A DNA stretch of 64,000 nucleotides from Obelidium mucronatum (GCA_025765595.1 JAIVFH010000102.1:54599-118598); one strand, 5' to 3'; positions 1 through 12,100 are shown, counted from the stretch's first letter. Numbers and translations: made by a program. The notes: generated by a model not told the origin, from the sequence alone.

Positions 1-1223
1 AAGTCGCTTCATGGATCTGGTCTCTTGTGTACATGGCTCCAATTGTTGGAGTCAACATGTTCCCTGTCACTGGTTTTGCTGAAGTCGAATTTGTGCTTTG
101 CATCGTCAAGATTTTTGCAATCGTTCTCTTCCTCATTATTGGTACCTTTGTCTGGTTTGGGGTGGGTCAGAACACTGGACCACTTGGATTCCGCAACTGG
201 AGTCCAGCCATCGTTGGAGACTCTGGATTGAACCGATTCTTGAATATTGGTCGCTCGTTTACTACAGCCTTTTTTTCATACGGTGGAACGGAATTGGTTG
301 GTCTTACCGCTGGTGAAGCAGCCAACCCAAGAAAGTCGGTGCCAAGAGCAATCAACGGTACATTCTACCGTATCATCATCTTCTACTTGTGTTCCATCTT
401 CCTCGTCGGAGTTTTGCTGGCTCCAGATTCCCCCATCTTGAAGGCAAAGTCCATCAAGGACTCTCCATTCGTTTACGCCTACACACAAGCTGGAATCAAG
501 TTCGGAGCTGACTTTATGAACCTTGTTATCATTGTCGCTGCATCATCAGCCGCCAACTCTGCTTTGTATGCTTGTGCAAGAACTCTGATGCGTCTCGCAC
601 AAGAAGGAAGCGCGCCAAGAATCTTTGCGAAGGTGGACAAGCGTGGAGTTCCAGTCAACTCTGTTATTCTTGTGGCTCTTTTCGGGCTTATTGCTGTCGT
701 TGTAGCCTATTCTGCTGGTAAAGAAGGTACTGGTCTTGTCTTTGACTGGCTTTCGGGTGTGATTTCATACAACATCATGGCCAACTGGATGATCATGTCT
801 TACACGCACTTGCGCTTCCGCCGTGGATACCTCGCCCAAGGTCGTAAGCTGGAAGACCTTCCATACGTTGCCCCATTCTATCCTTACGCCGACTACCTCT
901 CTTTGACAATTGGATCCGTTGTGTCCGTTTTCTTGCTAGTCTCAGCCTTCTACACCAATGGAGTTGCCCAGGCCGACTTTTTCACCACGCAATGGTTCAT
1001 GGACTTTTCTTGGACATACTGTGGAGTTCCTTTGATTCTCACTCTGTTCTTTGCCCATGGTTTGCTCAAGAGTGGCTTTAAGTTTGTCAGCTACGAAGAA
1101 ATGGACTTTGAGACAGGAAAGCTTATTGAAACTGCGGAAGAAAAAACCGAGAACGATCGCTTGCACGATAAACCAAAGAACTTGAAAGAGTGGGGTCAGA
1201 GAATCTGGTTCAAATTGTTTTAA
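1..1223 (+). CDS. Amino acid permease (YAT/APC family), 5' end outside window
   Basis: The open frame enters from the window edge, is already coding at base 3 and ends with TAA at 1221-1223, so about 407 C-terminal residues are present and the start codon is missing. The protein is a string of hydrophobic segments with the family hallmarks: a FFSYGGTELVGLTAGEA stretch and a NPRKSVPRAI block after it, then SSAANSALYACARTLMRLA. These are typical of fungal general amino acid permeases (PF00324 family) that import amino acids across the plasma membrane by proton symport. The tail after the last membrane segment is hydrophilic and cytosolic. No intron is visible in this part. Substrate specificity cannot be read from the sequence. 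The next gene starts about 140 bases downstream on the same strand. Confidence 0.9.
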   Translation, partial: VASWIWSLVYMAPIVGVNMFPVTGFAEVEFVLCIVKIFAIVLFLIIGTFVWFGVGQNTGPLGFRNWSPAIVGDSGLNRFLNIGRSFTTAFFSYGGTELVGLTAGEAANPRKSVPRAINGTFYRIIIFYLCSIFLVGVLLAPDSPILKAKSIKDSPFVYAYTQAGIKFGADFMNLVIIVAASSAANSALYACARTLMRLAQEGSAPRIFAKVDKRGVPVNSVILVALFGLIAVVVAYSAGKEGTGLVFDWLSGVISYNIMANWMIMSYTHLRFRRGYLAQGRKLEDLPYVAPFYPYADYLSLTIGSVVSVFLLVSAFYTNGVAQADFFTTQWFMDFSWTYCGVPLILTLFFAHGLLKSGFKFVSYEEMDFETGKLIETAEEKTENDRLHDKPKNLKEWGQRIWFKLF

Positions 1224-1361
1224 GGGTTTAGGAAGATATCAAGAGTCTGGTGTATCATGAATCTAGCCGCGTATTCAATAGTTTTTTCTTTTTAGTCGTT
1301 TTTCTTATTAAGATCACTTTGATCAGTGTGAAATAAAAGTATCTATTCTTTTGAAACATTA

Positions 1362-2093
1362 TTGTATGGAATCTACCCCCAAATACGTACTAAGGGTGGC
1401 CAGCCATGTCAGAGCTGCATACGCAAGGGAGATTACTGCCGTAGATGGATCTCTCACAATCCCAAATGTCTTGGATTCAAGAGAGACGGCTTGCAATGTG
1501 GCTCGTATGCAACTGGCCCTTCGCGATACTGTCGCCCTGATCATGATCCATCGAACCAAAGATCGACCGATCCATCTGTGCTCAGATTAGCTTCAAGCTT
1601 CCACAAAAAAGTGAAATCAGTAGTGTTGCAGTACCGTAATGGGAAAGATGCTTACACACTCTCGCCAGTGGCTCATAGTGAGCCTCATGAATGTGATCAT
1701 GTCATGGAACTTCATGTTGTTCTTGCTCCCTACGACGTGGTGCGCCTAAAACCGAGTGGCTCCAACGTCAAATCGCAAGTCCAAACACTCCTCTATGATC
1801 TCAAAAACAACTTTGCAAATGAGACCAGTAACCTTAATTTTACTACTAAGGAAATCAATCAGCTCAAATTTGCCATGAATAAGGGATTTATTAATGATTA
1901 TCGATATGAGCGAGATTCGCTTCACCAACAAGGTTTATTTGGCTATATGCCTACTGGTCTTACAAGAAAAATTACCAGGAGAATTCAAAAGGAAACTTGG
2001 GACTCGTTTGATATGGGTCGCGATAGTATAGTCAATAATTTTGTGGACTTCTTTTCTAAAGAGAGATATTTGGAAGAACTGCAAGAAGTATAG
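1362..2093 (+). CDS. Orphan protein with Cys/His cluster and ECDH motif, start uncertain
   Basis: The frame encodes about 243 aa and ends with TAG at 2091-2093. No ATG lies in frame before the Cys-rich part; the frame opens with TTG, so the true start or a first exon is missing or the gene is truncated. Residues 14-60 hold two copies of a C-x(n)-C...YC pattern (QPCQSC..DYCRRW, then CLGF..LQC..RYCRPDHD), which suggests a small zinc-binding module. Further on, EPHECDHVMELHVVL resembles the ECDH-x-E-L motif of some nuclease-like fungal proteins, but I cannot name a family. The C-terminal part is mixed helical and polar. A decayed copy of its last 30 or so codons lies at 3855-3971, so the gene was part of a tandem duplication with the adjacent monooxygenase. 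Function unknown. Confidence 0.5.
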   Translation: MYGIYPQIRTKGGQPCQSCIRKGDYCRRWISHNPKCLGFKRDGLQCGSYATGPSRYCRPDHDPSNQRSTDPSVLRLASSFHKKVKSVVLQYRNGKDAYTLSPVAHSEPHECDHVMELHVVLAPYDVVRLKPSGSNVKSQVQTLLYDLKNNFANETSNLNFTTKEINQLKFAMNKGFINDYRYERDSLHQQGLFGYMPTGLTRKITRRIQKETWDSFDMGRDSIVNNFVDFFSKERYLEELQEV

Positions 2094-2151
2094 CATGAAA
2101 CTGAAATAAGTGAATGTCATATAGTTTCTCTTGAATAAATGTACCAATCAA

Positions 2152-3644
2152 TCATGAAAATTGAATTGCTGGAACGGCCTCGACCAAATCCTTTCTATAA
2201 TCGTGGTAAAGGATTGCATCGTTCAATTCCAACATATTCGTGATGGTGAAGATGACTTTCATGATAAAGCGGCCAACACGCATGGCAAAGGGCGAAGCGG
2301 CTCTGAATCTGGCAGCAACACCACGGGAAAGCTCAGCACACTTGTGCACCCGTGGAAGTCGGACTTTGTTGTAGATTTCAAAAACTTTGCTATAATCTTC
2401 CGCCTCCTTGAAGTGGCCAAACAAATCACCCAACGCAGCTGCATCCTCAATCGCTTGGTTAAGTCCTTGTCCATATGTTGGAAGCGTTCCGTGGGCAGCA
2501 TCACCAACAAGAACAACGCGTCCCTTGTAGAGAATTGGAAGGTCTGGAAGATCATACAAGTTGACGGGAGTGATACGTTTGGCGTTCCGAATACACATCC
2601 CAACACACTTGGGAGCACCCCACGAATCCACAGTAGCCGCAAGTTTTTCCGCCTCTTTTGGCAAATTCGTAACTGGTCTCCACTCATCTAACTCCTGGTC
2701 AATTGTCGAAAAATTCAAATCCAAAACAGCGAAAGACCCTTCAACCACACCACAGCGATTAAAGTAAATATGGTTTCCCTTGAGAGGATCCATGTAGAGT
2801 CCCATGTCATGTTCAAAGTCAACAGTTGTTGTCCCGTCGGCAACAACACCACGGTCCAGGACTCCAAGGTACCCGGTTCCAAAGCAAATAGGCTTGGGAG
2901 CACTTTCGAAAACAAGTCGTCGTGTTTTGGAGTGAATTCCGTCAGCTCCCACCACTAGGTCTCCTGAAACTGTGGTGCCGTCTTCGAATTCCACAGTAAC
3001 ACCAGATGCATCTTGAATCAAGTTCTGGATTTTCTTGCCAGAGTATGACCTGTTCGTGTGAGAAAAAAAAAGTGGGGATAAGGTGACATCATTTCAACAC
3101 ACAAGCCCAATTAACAATACCTAATCCCGAGAGAGTGTGCCGCTCGCATCAAGACTGCATGAAAAAGCGATCGATATACTACGAAGGGAGGAAGCTCTCC
3201 CGGCTTGGTTGTGGATACCTTCCTCACAATGTGGTCCTGTTTAAGGGACAAACATTGTCAATTACAGCTGTCACATGGCGGAAATCAAACACAAACCGTT
3301 CCGTCCATAAGCATAAAGTGCATTGTCTTGAATGTGTCAATAGAGCGCAACTCTTCGATGGCAGCATGGAGACCCAAATTGCGGAGAGCGCGCAGGCCGT
3401 TTCCATACAAGGACACGGATCCGCCAACTTCCCCAAACTGGATTGTTGGAACATCACCCGTGACAGCAGCTTCTTTTAAGGCTGCCAATGGTTCAACCTT
3501 GTCATACAACGTTGGCTGTGTTTTGATTGTCGTGAAGGTCTGTTAATTGCCAGTGTTTTCACAAACCTCTAAACCTTGTCTCTTGAGAGCAATCGCTGTA
3601 AGGACACCCGCTGGCCCAGACCCAATGACAATAACCTTTGACAT
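2152..3644 (-). CDS. FAD-dependent monooxygenase, copy 1
   Basis: Four exons (3644-3567, 3515-3297, 3236-3121, 3049-2152) join to a 436-aa frame; the three introns are 51, 60 and 71 nt with GT-AG ends. The start is fixed by MSKVIVIGSGPAG, the dinucleotide-binding GxGxxG loop at the very N-terminus. Further family marks are ADGIHSKTR (the DG motif that contacts the cofactors) and VLVGDAAHGTLPTYGQG (the GD motif that binds the FAD ribityl chain). This is the fold of p-hydroxybenzoate-hydroxylase-like enzymes, which use NAD(P)H and oxygen to hydroxylate aromatic or polyketide substrates. The substrate is unknown. It faces the orphan gene tail to tail and is a close paralogue of the gene at 4040-5527, with all three introns at identical places. 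Reading through intron 1 would hit a stop, so splicing is required. Confidence 0.88.
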
Positions 3645-3854
3645 GTGTTGTAAAGTGTTTTTCTTCTTTTGTGCTCAAATTGAAATGCCACCCAATTAAA
3701 AAATTGAATGATTAATAAAATGTCAAGCCATAAGAAAAAAAAATTCGAAGTGAACTTCCGAAGTCTCTTTGCTTCCTACGTATCTCTGTGTCGCAAGAGT
3801 TGGTACTGATTGATATCGGAACCGGGTTTAATGGAACAAATGAAAGTCAAACGA

Positions 3855-3971
3855 GAGGCTGTATGCCCTTACGCAAAAAAAAGCGTTACTATTAGAAATC
3901 AAAAGGAACTGTGGGATTCTTTGGAATTGGGTCGCGATAGTATATTTTACAATTTTGAAGACTATATTTAG
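3855..3971 (+). pseudogene. Decayed 3' fragment of the orphan Cys-rich gene
   Basis: Translated on the plus strand up to the TAG at 3969-3971, this stretch gives QKELWDSLELGRDSIFYNFED. That matches QKETWDSFDMGRDSIVNNFVD near the end of the gene at 1362-2093. Nucleotide similarity extends upstream to about 3855 with gaps, and the rest of the gene is absent. It sits in the same place and orientation relative to monooxygenase copy 2 as the full gene does to copy 1. It is therefore the leftover of a tandem duplication of the orphan-monooxygenase unit. No start codon or usable frame remains. Confidence 0.75.
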
Positions 3972-4039
3972 GAAACTAAAACTGAAAGAGTTGTTTATAT
4001 TTGATTCTATAGTTGTCTTTTTGACCAATGAACAGTGAA

Positions 4040-5527
4040 TCAAGAAAATTGAATTCCTGGAACCGCTTCAACCAAATCCTTTCTGTAATCATGGTAAGCA
4101 ATGGCATCATTCAACTCCAACATGTTCGTGATTGTAAAGATAACCTTCATCACAAAACGACCAACTTTCATAGCAAAGGGCGATGGGGCTTTGAATCTAG
4201 ATGCAATACTACGAGCAAGTTCAGAACACTTGTGGGCCCGCGGAAGACGGACTTTGTTGTAGACTTCAAAGGCTTGCTTGTAGTCTTCCTTGAAGTGGCC
4301 AAACAAATCACCCAAAGCAGCAGCATCTTCAAGCGCTTGATTGAGCCCTTGCCCGTATGTTGGTAGAGTTCCGTGTGCAGCATCACCAACAAGAACAACG
4401 CGTCCCTTGTAGAAAGTTGGAAGATCTGGCAAATCGTATATATTTACTGGAGTAATGCGCTTAGAATGCCGGATGCATGTCCCAACGGATTTGGGGGCAC
4501 CCCAAGAATCCACAGTAGCGGCAAGCTTTTCCGCCTCCTTTGGCAAATTCGCAACAGGTCTCCAATCGTCCAACTCCTGGTCGATTGTTGAGAAATTCAA
4601 ATCCAAAACTTGGAAAGACCCTTCAACAGTCCCACAGCGGTTGAAGTAAATAGCGTTTCCCTTGAGAGGATTCATGTAAACTCCAATATTGTGGTCAAAG
4701 TCAACTGTGGTCCCATCGGCAGCAACACCACGGTCCAGAACTCCAAGATAGCCGGTTCCAAAGCAAACAGGCTTAGGAGCATCTTCGAAAATAAGCTGGC
4801 GTGTTTTGGAGTGGATTCCATCGGCTCCCACCAACAAGTCACCGAAGGCTGTGGTGCCGTCTTCGAATTCTACAGTCACACCAGAAGCATCTTGAGTCAA
4901 GTTCTTGATTTTCTTGCCAGAGAACACTCTGATTAAAAAAAACGTGTCAAGCGTGCTGCTACAAACAAGCAAAACTATAAAACAACTAACCTAATTCCAA
5001 GGGAGTGTACCGCGCGCATCAAAACGCTATGAAAACGAGATCGATAGACTGAGAGTTGAGGAAGCTCTCCCGGCTTCTTCGTGTCGATGTTTCTCACAAC
5101 AGGGTCCTATTGTCAAAAACAACAACTCAGATGTCTTGCGTTTCTGAAAAAAACAAAAACGAACCGATCCGTCCATGAGCATAAAGCGCATTGTCTTGAA
5201 TGAATCAATGGAGCGCAGCTCTTCAATGGCGTCGTGGAGTCCCATGTTACGCAGCACACGGAGACCATTTCCATACAACGACACGGATCCTCCCACCTCT
5301 CCAAACTGGATAACCGGGGTCTCACCAGCAGCAGCCGCTTCTTTAATGGTAGTTAACGGATCAACCTTATCATACAATGTTGGCTGTGTGTGGTGTCTGT
5401 CAGTTGGCTGATCGGATCGATCCTTGAAAGCTACAGCGTCTGCACAAACCTCCAAGCCCTGTTTCTTGAGAGCAATTGCCGTCAGTGCCCCGGCTGGTCC
5501 AGATCCAATGACTATAACCTTTGACAT
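4040..5527 (-). CDS. FAD-dependent monooxygenase, copy 2
   Basis: Four exons (5527-5450, 5383-5165, 5106-4991, 4928-4040) join to 433 aa. Exons 1-3 have exactly the same lengths as in copy 1 (78, 219 and 116 nt), and the introns are 66, 58 and 62 nt. The FAD site VIGSGPAGALTA, the DG motif ADGIHSKTR and the GD motif LVGDAAHGTLP are all intact. The strongest divergence between the copies is in introns and at scattered third positions, so both appear to be kept under selection. The reaction is inferred to be an NAD(P)H-dependent flavin hydroxylation of an unknown small molecule. The two copies lie about 400 bases apart in the same direction. Confidence 0.88.
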
Positions 5528-6418
5528 TTTTAGGTTTTTTTCTTGGAACCAATTTGTGTTTACAATGTCACTGTGATTAAATCAAGCTGCTCTCAAACAA
5601 TCTTGCCCGCTTCCGCTGCTGCTGTGTGCCAATGGTGTCGCAATCGAATAAAAGGCGCTTCTTGGCGTTTTGCGTTGGGCTAGGCGGCACTGCGGCAGTA
5701 TGCGATTGTTGACTTTTCTGCCAGTCGACTTACCGTCTTACGTAATGCGATTATCGGGAAATCTGAAGTACTCAGATTTTCGCGTTATCATTTATTACTC
5801 GTTGCCCCGCGGAACTTCCTGATATTGTGTTTCCAAGGGGCCAGTTGATCCTTTATAAATTACCCAATTCTTCTAGCACAATCATTGCGGAATATTGGAG
5901 CAAAAATGATGAGTCTTTGGGTCAAGCTTTCAACATTTTAGCTACCACCGCAGAGTGCCTCTTAGTTGTCGCCGACGTGTTCATCGTTTACATTTCGTAT
6001 ACCATATCCGGACCCAAGAAATCATTTAAGACTTTGGAAAAATCAAAGTTATAAATAGTTTTATGTCATCTCGCCTTATTTATGTGTGTTGGTGTTGGCT
6101 GGCAATGTTCCCGAGATTGGCTTTATCGCAAACCTGCCCGAGCCGCCAGTAAGCATGCCTGTATTCTTTGGGCTAGCAATGCTTCAGAATCTTGGACCAC
6201 TTTTGTACATCTGGATTCAATCGGCAATGAAGCGGGCGTTGCACAGTGAAGTTGTGAACAAAAAAGGGATATCAAAGACAGAATCGAGACCGCGACAATA
6301 GTAAAGAGGCAGTCTACGAATTATTCCAGCCTATCCACTGCAGACATGTCGAATACCAAAATTAAGAAATAAAGAGTGTTATATATATTAAATAGTAAAT
6401 AATTGTTTTATTTTAAGA
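5528..6418. other. Spacer with possible degraded membrane-protein fragments
   Basis: No complete gene is recognised between the monooxygenase and the HAUS3-like gene. Two short plus-strand frames (5827-6054, 75 aa; 6086-6301, 71 aa) each hold one convincing hydrophobic segment: LLVVADVFIVYISYTISG, and VFFGLAMLQNLGPLLYIWI followed by a basic stretch. Together they look like pieces of the C-terminal end of a multi-pass membrane protein. They are separated by a stop and a frame change, with no intron that joins them cleanly. This may be a relic gene or chance. A promoter for the minus-strand monooxygenase must lie near 5530-5700, but no core element stands out. Confidence 0.3.
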
Positions 6419-9004
6419 ATGACAAAGGCTAACGCGAAAGCAAACCGACTCGCAGCGACTCTTGAGCACTTGGGCTTTCCGCCATCCAGTCTAACTCAAG
6501 CAGTTAAATCAGATTCAAAAACAAAGAAGAAGGCTCAATCTGCCCAGCAGAATCCTGCTAGTCTTGAAGAAAGCCTTGAATGGATTTTCGCAATCGACTC
6601 GAACATTGTTCCCTTTCTAGAGTGGGTTTCTGATGCTTTCGGAAGCAATGTTATCAGTCCGTTGGATGATTTGAGTGCAGAAAAGCGTCTAGCGAATTCC
6701 GTTTTTGGATATCATGTCTTGACTGAAGATGAAGTCCTTGCGTAAGTTGCCACTGTTCTTCTATATTTATGATGATTTATTTCATTTTAGATATGAAGAG
6801 ATAAAAGCCGCTGGACTTGGGAACGTATGGTGTTTTTTCGTTGGAATTCAGCATTCTTAGCATACACATTGAAATGAAAACAAACCCAGACCCATCAGAA
6901 TTCAGATATTATAACCGAGGAATTCGATTGGTATTTCGAGACCGACGAGGATATTGAGTTTAGTTTTGTCTGTGTTCAAGCACGCCTTGTTGACCATACC
7001 TCTTCTTACTCAGAAAAGAAATCGCCGACTTGGCAAATGAGCTCGAGGACCTCCAAGAATACGCACACATCCTTGAAAAGCAAGAATCTTCATTGAGGTG
7101 GGCGGAAGAAAAAGCTTGATTCCTTTTGTATTAATCGACATAAAAAACCAAGCTAGATTTAAAAAGGAACAACTGCAGCAGCAGACAAGCAATTGCATTC
7201 ACGAAGAAGCTTTTTTATCCAACAAAATCATGAATCAAACTGCTGCGCTCGATAATCTGTCAACCAAACTCAATGTCACAACCAAAGAGCTTTGCGAAAT
7301 AATCAACAAAGTAGTTGCATGCGCCACTTTAGACCAAAGCGAATCCATTTTAACTATTAATGGTATTGAATACTGGGGATTTTTTAGAACTAACTTTTAC
7401 CTTTTAGATACGGCCGAGTACTACTTGTTCCAAAATACTGAGAATTTGGCTTCTTTCATTCGAGAAGATGAATTGTTATCAGAAAACTTGATTTCCTTCT
7501 ATGAGACAGAGTTCGACAGTCGCGAAAGCGTTCAAACGAATGAGTATTTTTCCTATGGTATAACAATTCCAAACAAAAATCTCTCAGAAAAAAGGCTCAC
7601 TCATAATTATAATCTGCTGAAGTTCGACAGGATTATTTGAAGGAGATGGAGCGATTGACTGAATTGTGAGAAGTTTTAAACCCCTGCTGTTTTTTTCTTA
7701 TTAACCCTTCAATCTGGTGATTAGACATGCACTCACAGAACAACAATACTTGGACGCGTACTTGGCTTTGAAATTTGCCCAAACGAAACTCGCACGTTTT
7801 CAAGAGTTTTCCGTTGACTCTTTGGATAATTTGACACAAATTAGGTACAGTTGGCTCAAATCACCTCATTATTCATTTCCCTATTTCTCTGAAATTCTTC
7901 CTTTTTATAAGAGCATCTACAAAAATGCATCACCAAGCTTCTAAATCCCTTCACGCATCAATTCACAATACAATCCAAACACGACTTAAACCTCTATGGA
8001 CTGAGTCAGCCGAACAATCTGTGAAAACTCTGATTCTTCAAACTGATTACGCCGCCAAAGTTGCACGACAATCGCATCTTTTGAATGGGCTGGAAAAGTT
8101 TGTGGGCCTTTTACTAAGTCAGCAGTCACGCCATCAGTTTCTTGCCATTGCTTTTGAGACTGAAGTTGCAATGCTTAAACGTGTGGCGCATATTTTAGAA
8201 TCTGTAGTAGAAGAGTTGGAGGCAAAATACGCTGATTTCCAGCAGAGAATGGTAGGAATGCAATCATTCAAGTGTTGTTGCCTTTTTTTCTAACTGAACA
8301 GCTGCCTCTGATTTTTTTCCTACTAAACCAGGACTGGTACAAGATTCCTCAATTTGCCTGTGACAAGCTTCCGAATCGATTAATTGATGGACGCGATGAG
8401 TTAATGAAGGAAATCATGCGTGATCTGGAAATGGATGAAACCACAAAAGGTGCACTGGAACTTTTTTTTTTTTTTTCGAATTTAGAATTTAGAATTTTGA
8501 ATTTTGAATTTTACAAAGTAGCTAACTTCATTTACTAACATTAGAGCATGCTGTCAGTTCGATTGTGTTTTCATCAATCGACACTGTTATTGCAAAGGCA
8601 AAATCCCTGGTTCAAGAAGTTCGAGTTTCGGAGAAAAAATGCTCACTTGCTGAGAGCGCTCGGCGGGCTATTGTAAAAGATGTGTGAGTTCCTTCAGTGA
8701 TAAATTTTTGTGATCTTTGGCGTGTTTTGTTAAAACGTAGGTTTTCAAAGGGCTCAAGCCAATAATGACTTGCTGGTGATGTTGCATCAATTTACATCCA
8801 CCACGCAGCCAATTGATGCCCCACAAGTATGACTTTTTACTGTTCAGACTTTTATTTTATTTACATCTTTTCCAGGAGTGGTACACTATGCAATACCAAT
8901 TTCGCAATACTGTAAACGAGCTGCAGCCGCTCTTGAGAAGCGCTGCAAAGGATGTAGATTATTCGAAACGTATTATTGAGCATCTACTTGCGTCGAAACA
9001 ATAA
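6419..9004 (+). CDS. HAUS augmin-like complex subunit 3 homologue
   Basis: Thirteen exons can be chained with consistent phase from ATG 6419 to TAA 9004 (exon ends near 6741, 6824, 6957, 7097, 7362, 7557, 7665, 7844, 8251, 8449, 8683, 8826). They give about 606 aa, close to the length of animal HAUS3. The N-terminus carries the HAUS3 signature: a LEHLGFP start, then LEWIFAIDSNIVPFLEWV and LTEDEVLAYEEI (compare the WLF...PFLEWFC...LSEEEL pattern of PF14932). The rest is long coiled coil. Augmin recruits gamma-tubulin to the sides of spindle microtubules; HAUS3 is one arm of that Y-shaped complex. One 45-nt intron (7363-7407) is a multiple of three and was called from a good branch site. The family call rests on the N-terminal motif and length. 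Confidence 0.72.
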
Positions 9005-9106
9005 GGTTGTACTATTCTATCAATAAATCAGCCTTCATTTACTTCATATATAATGTTTATTATGCCATGATCGGCATTAATATAGAATATTGTTGAATGC
9101 AAGAAC

Positions 9107-12100
9107 TTAAAGATGGGTGTTGTGCAAGTCAGCTCTCGCCCTCTCGCTCGCAATATACATGTTCCAATCGAAAATGACATCCAAATTCTTGAGCATTAGT
9201 TCCAAAAGTGCTGCACTTGCTGTCTGGCATTCCTCCGTGAGAAACAGTTGTGTTGCCAACTTCTTTTGAGTCATCCAATTCCAACCAAACCCATCCACAT
9301 CACCTGGTCCAAATTCAAGATTTCCGAAATTTGTATTCTGTTCCATCAGCTTTAATGGTTCTGGAATGACTGGTTGCGGAACGTCGGGCGCAGTTATGGT
9401 TTCTGGTTCTTTTTCATCTTGAACAGCCGCAGCATCTATTACAGCTTCTGGAGGAATGTTAGGATCTGCAGTCAAGCTATCCATAAGTTCTTCAAGATGG
9501 CTAGCTGAAACATTTTCATCGCGCAGAGAATTGGCCATATAGTATTCTGATATAATCTCTTCTTGGTCCACTGACGGCGGCGGAGTGATAATAATTTTGA
9601 TACCGGCGCAAATCAATTCCGTAAAAACTTGAGGCATCATATCTGAATCCTCTGGATCCTCCATTGAAAACAAGTTTTTCGCACTATCACTCCATTCCCC
9701 GTCTGGAACTTGCAATAAAGGACGGGGGGGCCTGTTAGGCTGCGGCAGTTGCTCCTGGGGTGTATCTACTACTGCTGCTTGAATTTTACTCTCTGGGTAT
9801 TTCCTTTCCCGGTAAAGCTTCGCAGCTTGTGCCATTTGGTTCTGCACCCACTCATTGAACTGCTCTTCGTCCTCCTCTGCCTTTCGACTCACGATAGATG
9901 CGCGGGAGAACGGACTAGCAGCTGGAATCACGATGCTGTTTGAATTTGGTACTGTGATCCGCGACTCTCGCGCAGATGGATCGTTTGTTGGTGACCGGAA
10001 ACCTATGCTGTGTTTCACATGATCCAAATCGTCCCATAAATTTTCAATCTCCGGAGCGCTACTGGCGATTCCTGTATGCATTGTGCTAATGACAGTTTTG
10101 CTGTATCGATGGCGCTTTCCGTGACGTGTTGATCGGGAAACGATGGAGTGAGGATACCGAGGTTCGATCGCGAGACTGGAAGAAGCAACAGTGGTTCTAC
10201 CACCCCCTCGGGTTGTCGCGCTTTCATTGGTAATGGCGGTTGATGAGGCCTTGCTTTCAGTTTTAGGGTCATTCTCATCGGTCGGTTTGGCGTCAGATTC
10301 AATTGCTTGATTTGTGGCAGCCTCAATCGCTTTGGTTTCGAGAAAATCTACTTCGGCATTAGAGCTGGGGCCAATCTCTACAATTGAGGATTCATTGTCT
10401 TTCCAATTACTCAAACTGTCGTAACTTTGATTTTCGTCTTCTGCTTGCGTTTCTTCGCATTTTCTCGCGTCTTCTGACTCAATGTTCCGAGTCCTATTGG
10501 AAACAATGCTCTCCCTGTTGTAAATACTTTGGCTGGGATTTCTGGCGAGATATTCTTCTTCGCGCTGAACAGAATTTTTACGTGAAGGAATTCTCATCAT
10601 GACAGGCCCAAAAACGTTTGACAGGGGGCGGAATAAGTGATGGTCGGACTTTTGGACAACACATATTCTGGATTTATACGTTGGACAAATAAGGTTAATA
10701 GAAGAAAAAAAAGAATTGAAGCAATACCTGCAAAGGTGAGTCAATGTAGACTTTAGAATCAGAAATGTTTCCTTTGGTAGTTTGGCAACCATTTTTTGAA
10801 TTTCAAACAGCTTGTCTTGCATGCTCCAATCAGTTTCTAAAAACAAGCCAATTGATACTCAAGTTCAAGAAAATTCGCAAGACTTATGGACGAAATATCG
10901 CACTCACCAGCAACAATCAACAATCGCTTCGCTACATCATACTCGAAAATTGGATTCTCCAATGACCTCAAAAATGTATACGATTGCCACGCCATCTGTG
11001 TTGTTTCTGCCAGGCTGTATGGCTTCAATGAGAAATGCGCAACAATGTCTGTATTTCGCACACGCATGTCCCAAAAGTTCTGATACTCTTTAACGGCACG
11101 GTCTTCAAGAACAGCAAAGTCTAAGAAATGGAAAAAAGGATCAGCTGCAAAGTCGAAAAAATAGAACCGGCCGGAGAACAACCTTTTACAAATTGTGTAC
11201 GAAGGCAATGCATTGCCTTGACAGGATCATCTGCGTGGATTTCACAAAGGGTATGAAAGGAAGTTATTTGAATGACACATATCCATACCTGAAGGAATTG
11301 TGGCAAGGAATTTTTCAACAGCTGGAGTTGTATCTACTCGCTGAGGCAAGATAGGCTTTGGCTTGAAAACTGCACATTTGTGAGAAAAAAAACCAATTAT
11401 CCGAGGAGGACCTTACGTGGAATGTGTGAAGTTTTTCTATCGACTTCCAAAGCTTGAGCTGCGGCTTTTTCTTTTTGTTCATGTAATTTCTGCTGATTCT
11501 TGAGGTTTTTCGTCTGTTGCAAGAACTCTTCAACTCGGAGTTCTAAAAAGACGGTTTATTGATAAGTGCCCGAAAAGAAAAGAAAACATAAAACATAAAC
11601 ATGTACTTAACTATTCTGGAGATAAATAAATCTCTTGGCATCCGACATCCCCGCATACCTCCACATTTGAACTTCCATTTTTGATCTTTTCATCAGGGCC
11701 TTGACGACAGTAGGAATTGCCCCACGCTGCTCCATCGGAGAAGAGGACTTATTCAACAGGAACTGATTTGCTCCGTCCAAGTCGTCTTCTCCTGCATTTT
11801 GGCGGTTGTCAATATGATGTGGAACCTCAAGCGCCGAGATTTTGGGGAGAACTTGTTTCATATTCTTTCGAATTTCTTGCATAGCTTCCTTGGATTCGAA
11901 ATAAAGTGGAGGGATAGTTCGCGGAACTGTTGGCCCTTGAAGACTCATTATGGAGGGTCGTTGCGATGGAACTGTGGATGTGGGTGGTTGAGCGGGGAGT
12001 GTTCGACTGGTTCGCGGCGATGATTTTGTTCCATATTTTAAATATTCGTTGCTGCCTTGACCGTCATTTCGGTGAGTAGATAGATTGTGGAGAGATGATT

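Noticed and set aside
3516..3566. Monooxygenase copy 1 as a pseudogene because of an in-frame TAA near 3543
   Set aside because: A 51-nt GT-AG intron removes the stop and joins GLE to PTLYDK. Copy 2 has the same junction with a 66-nt intron.
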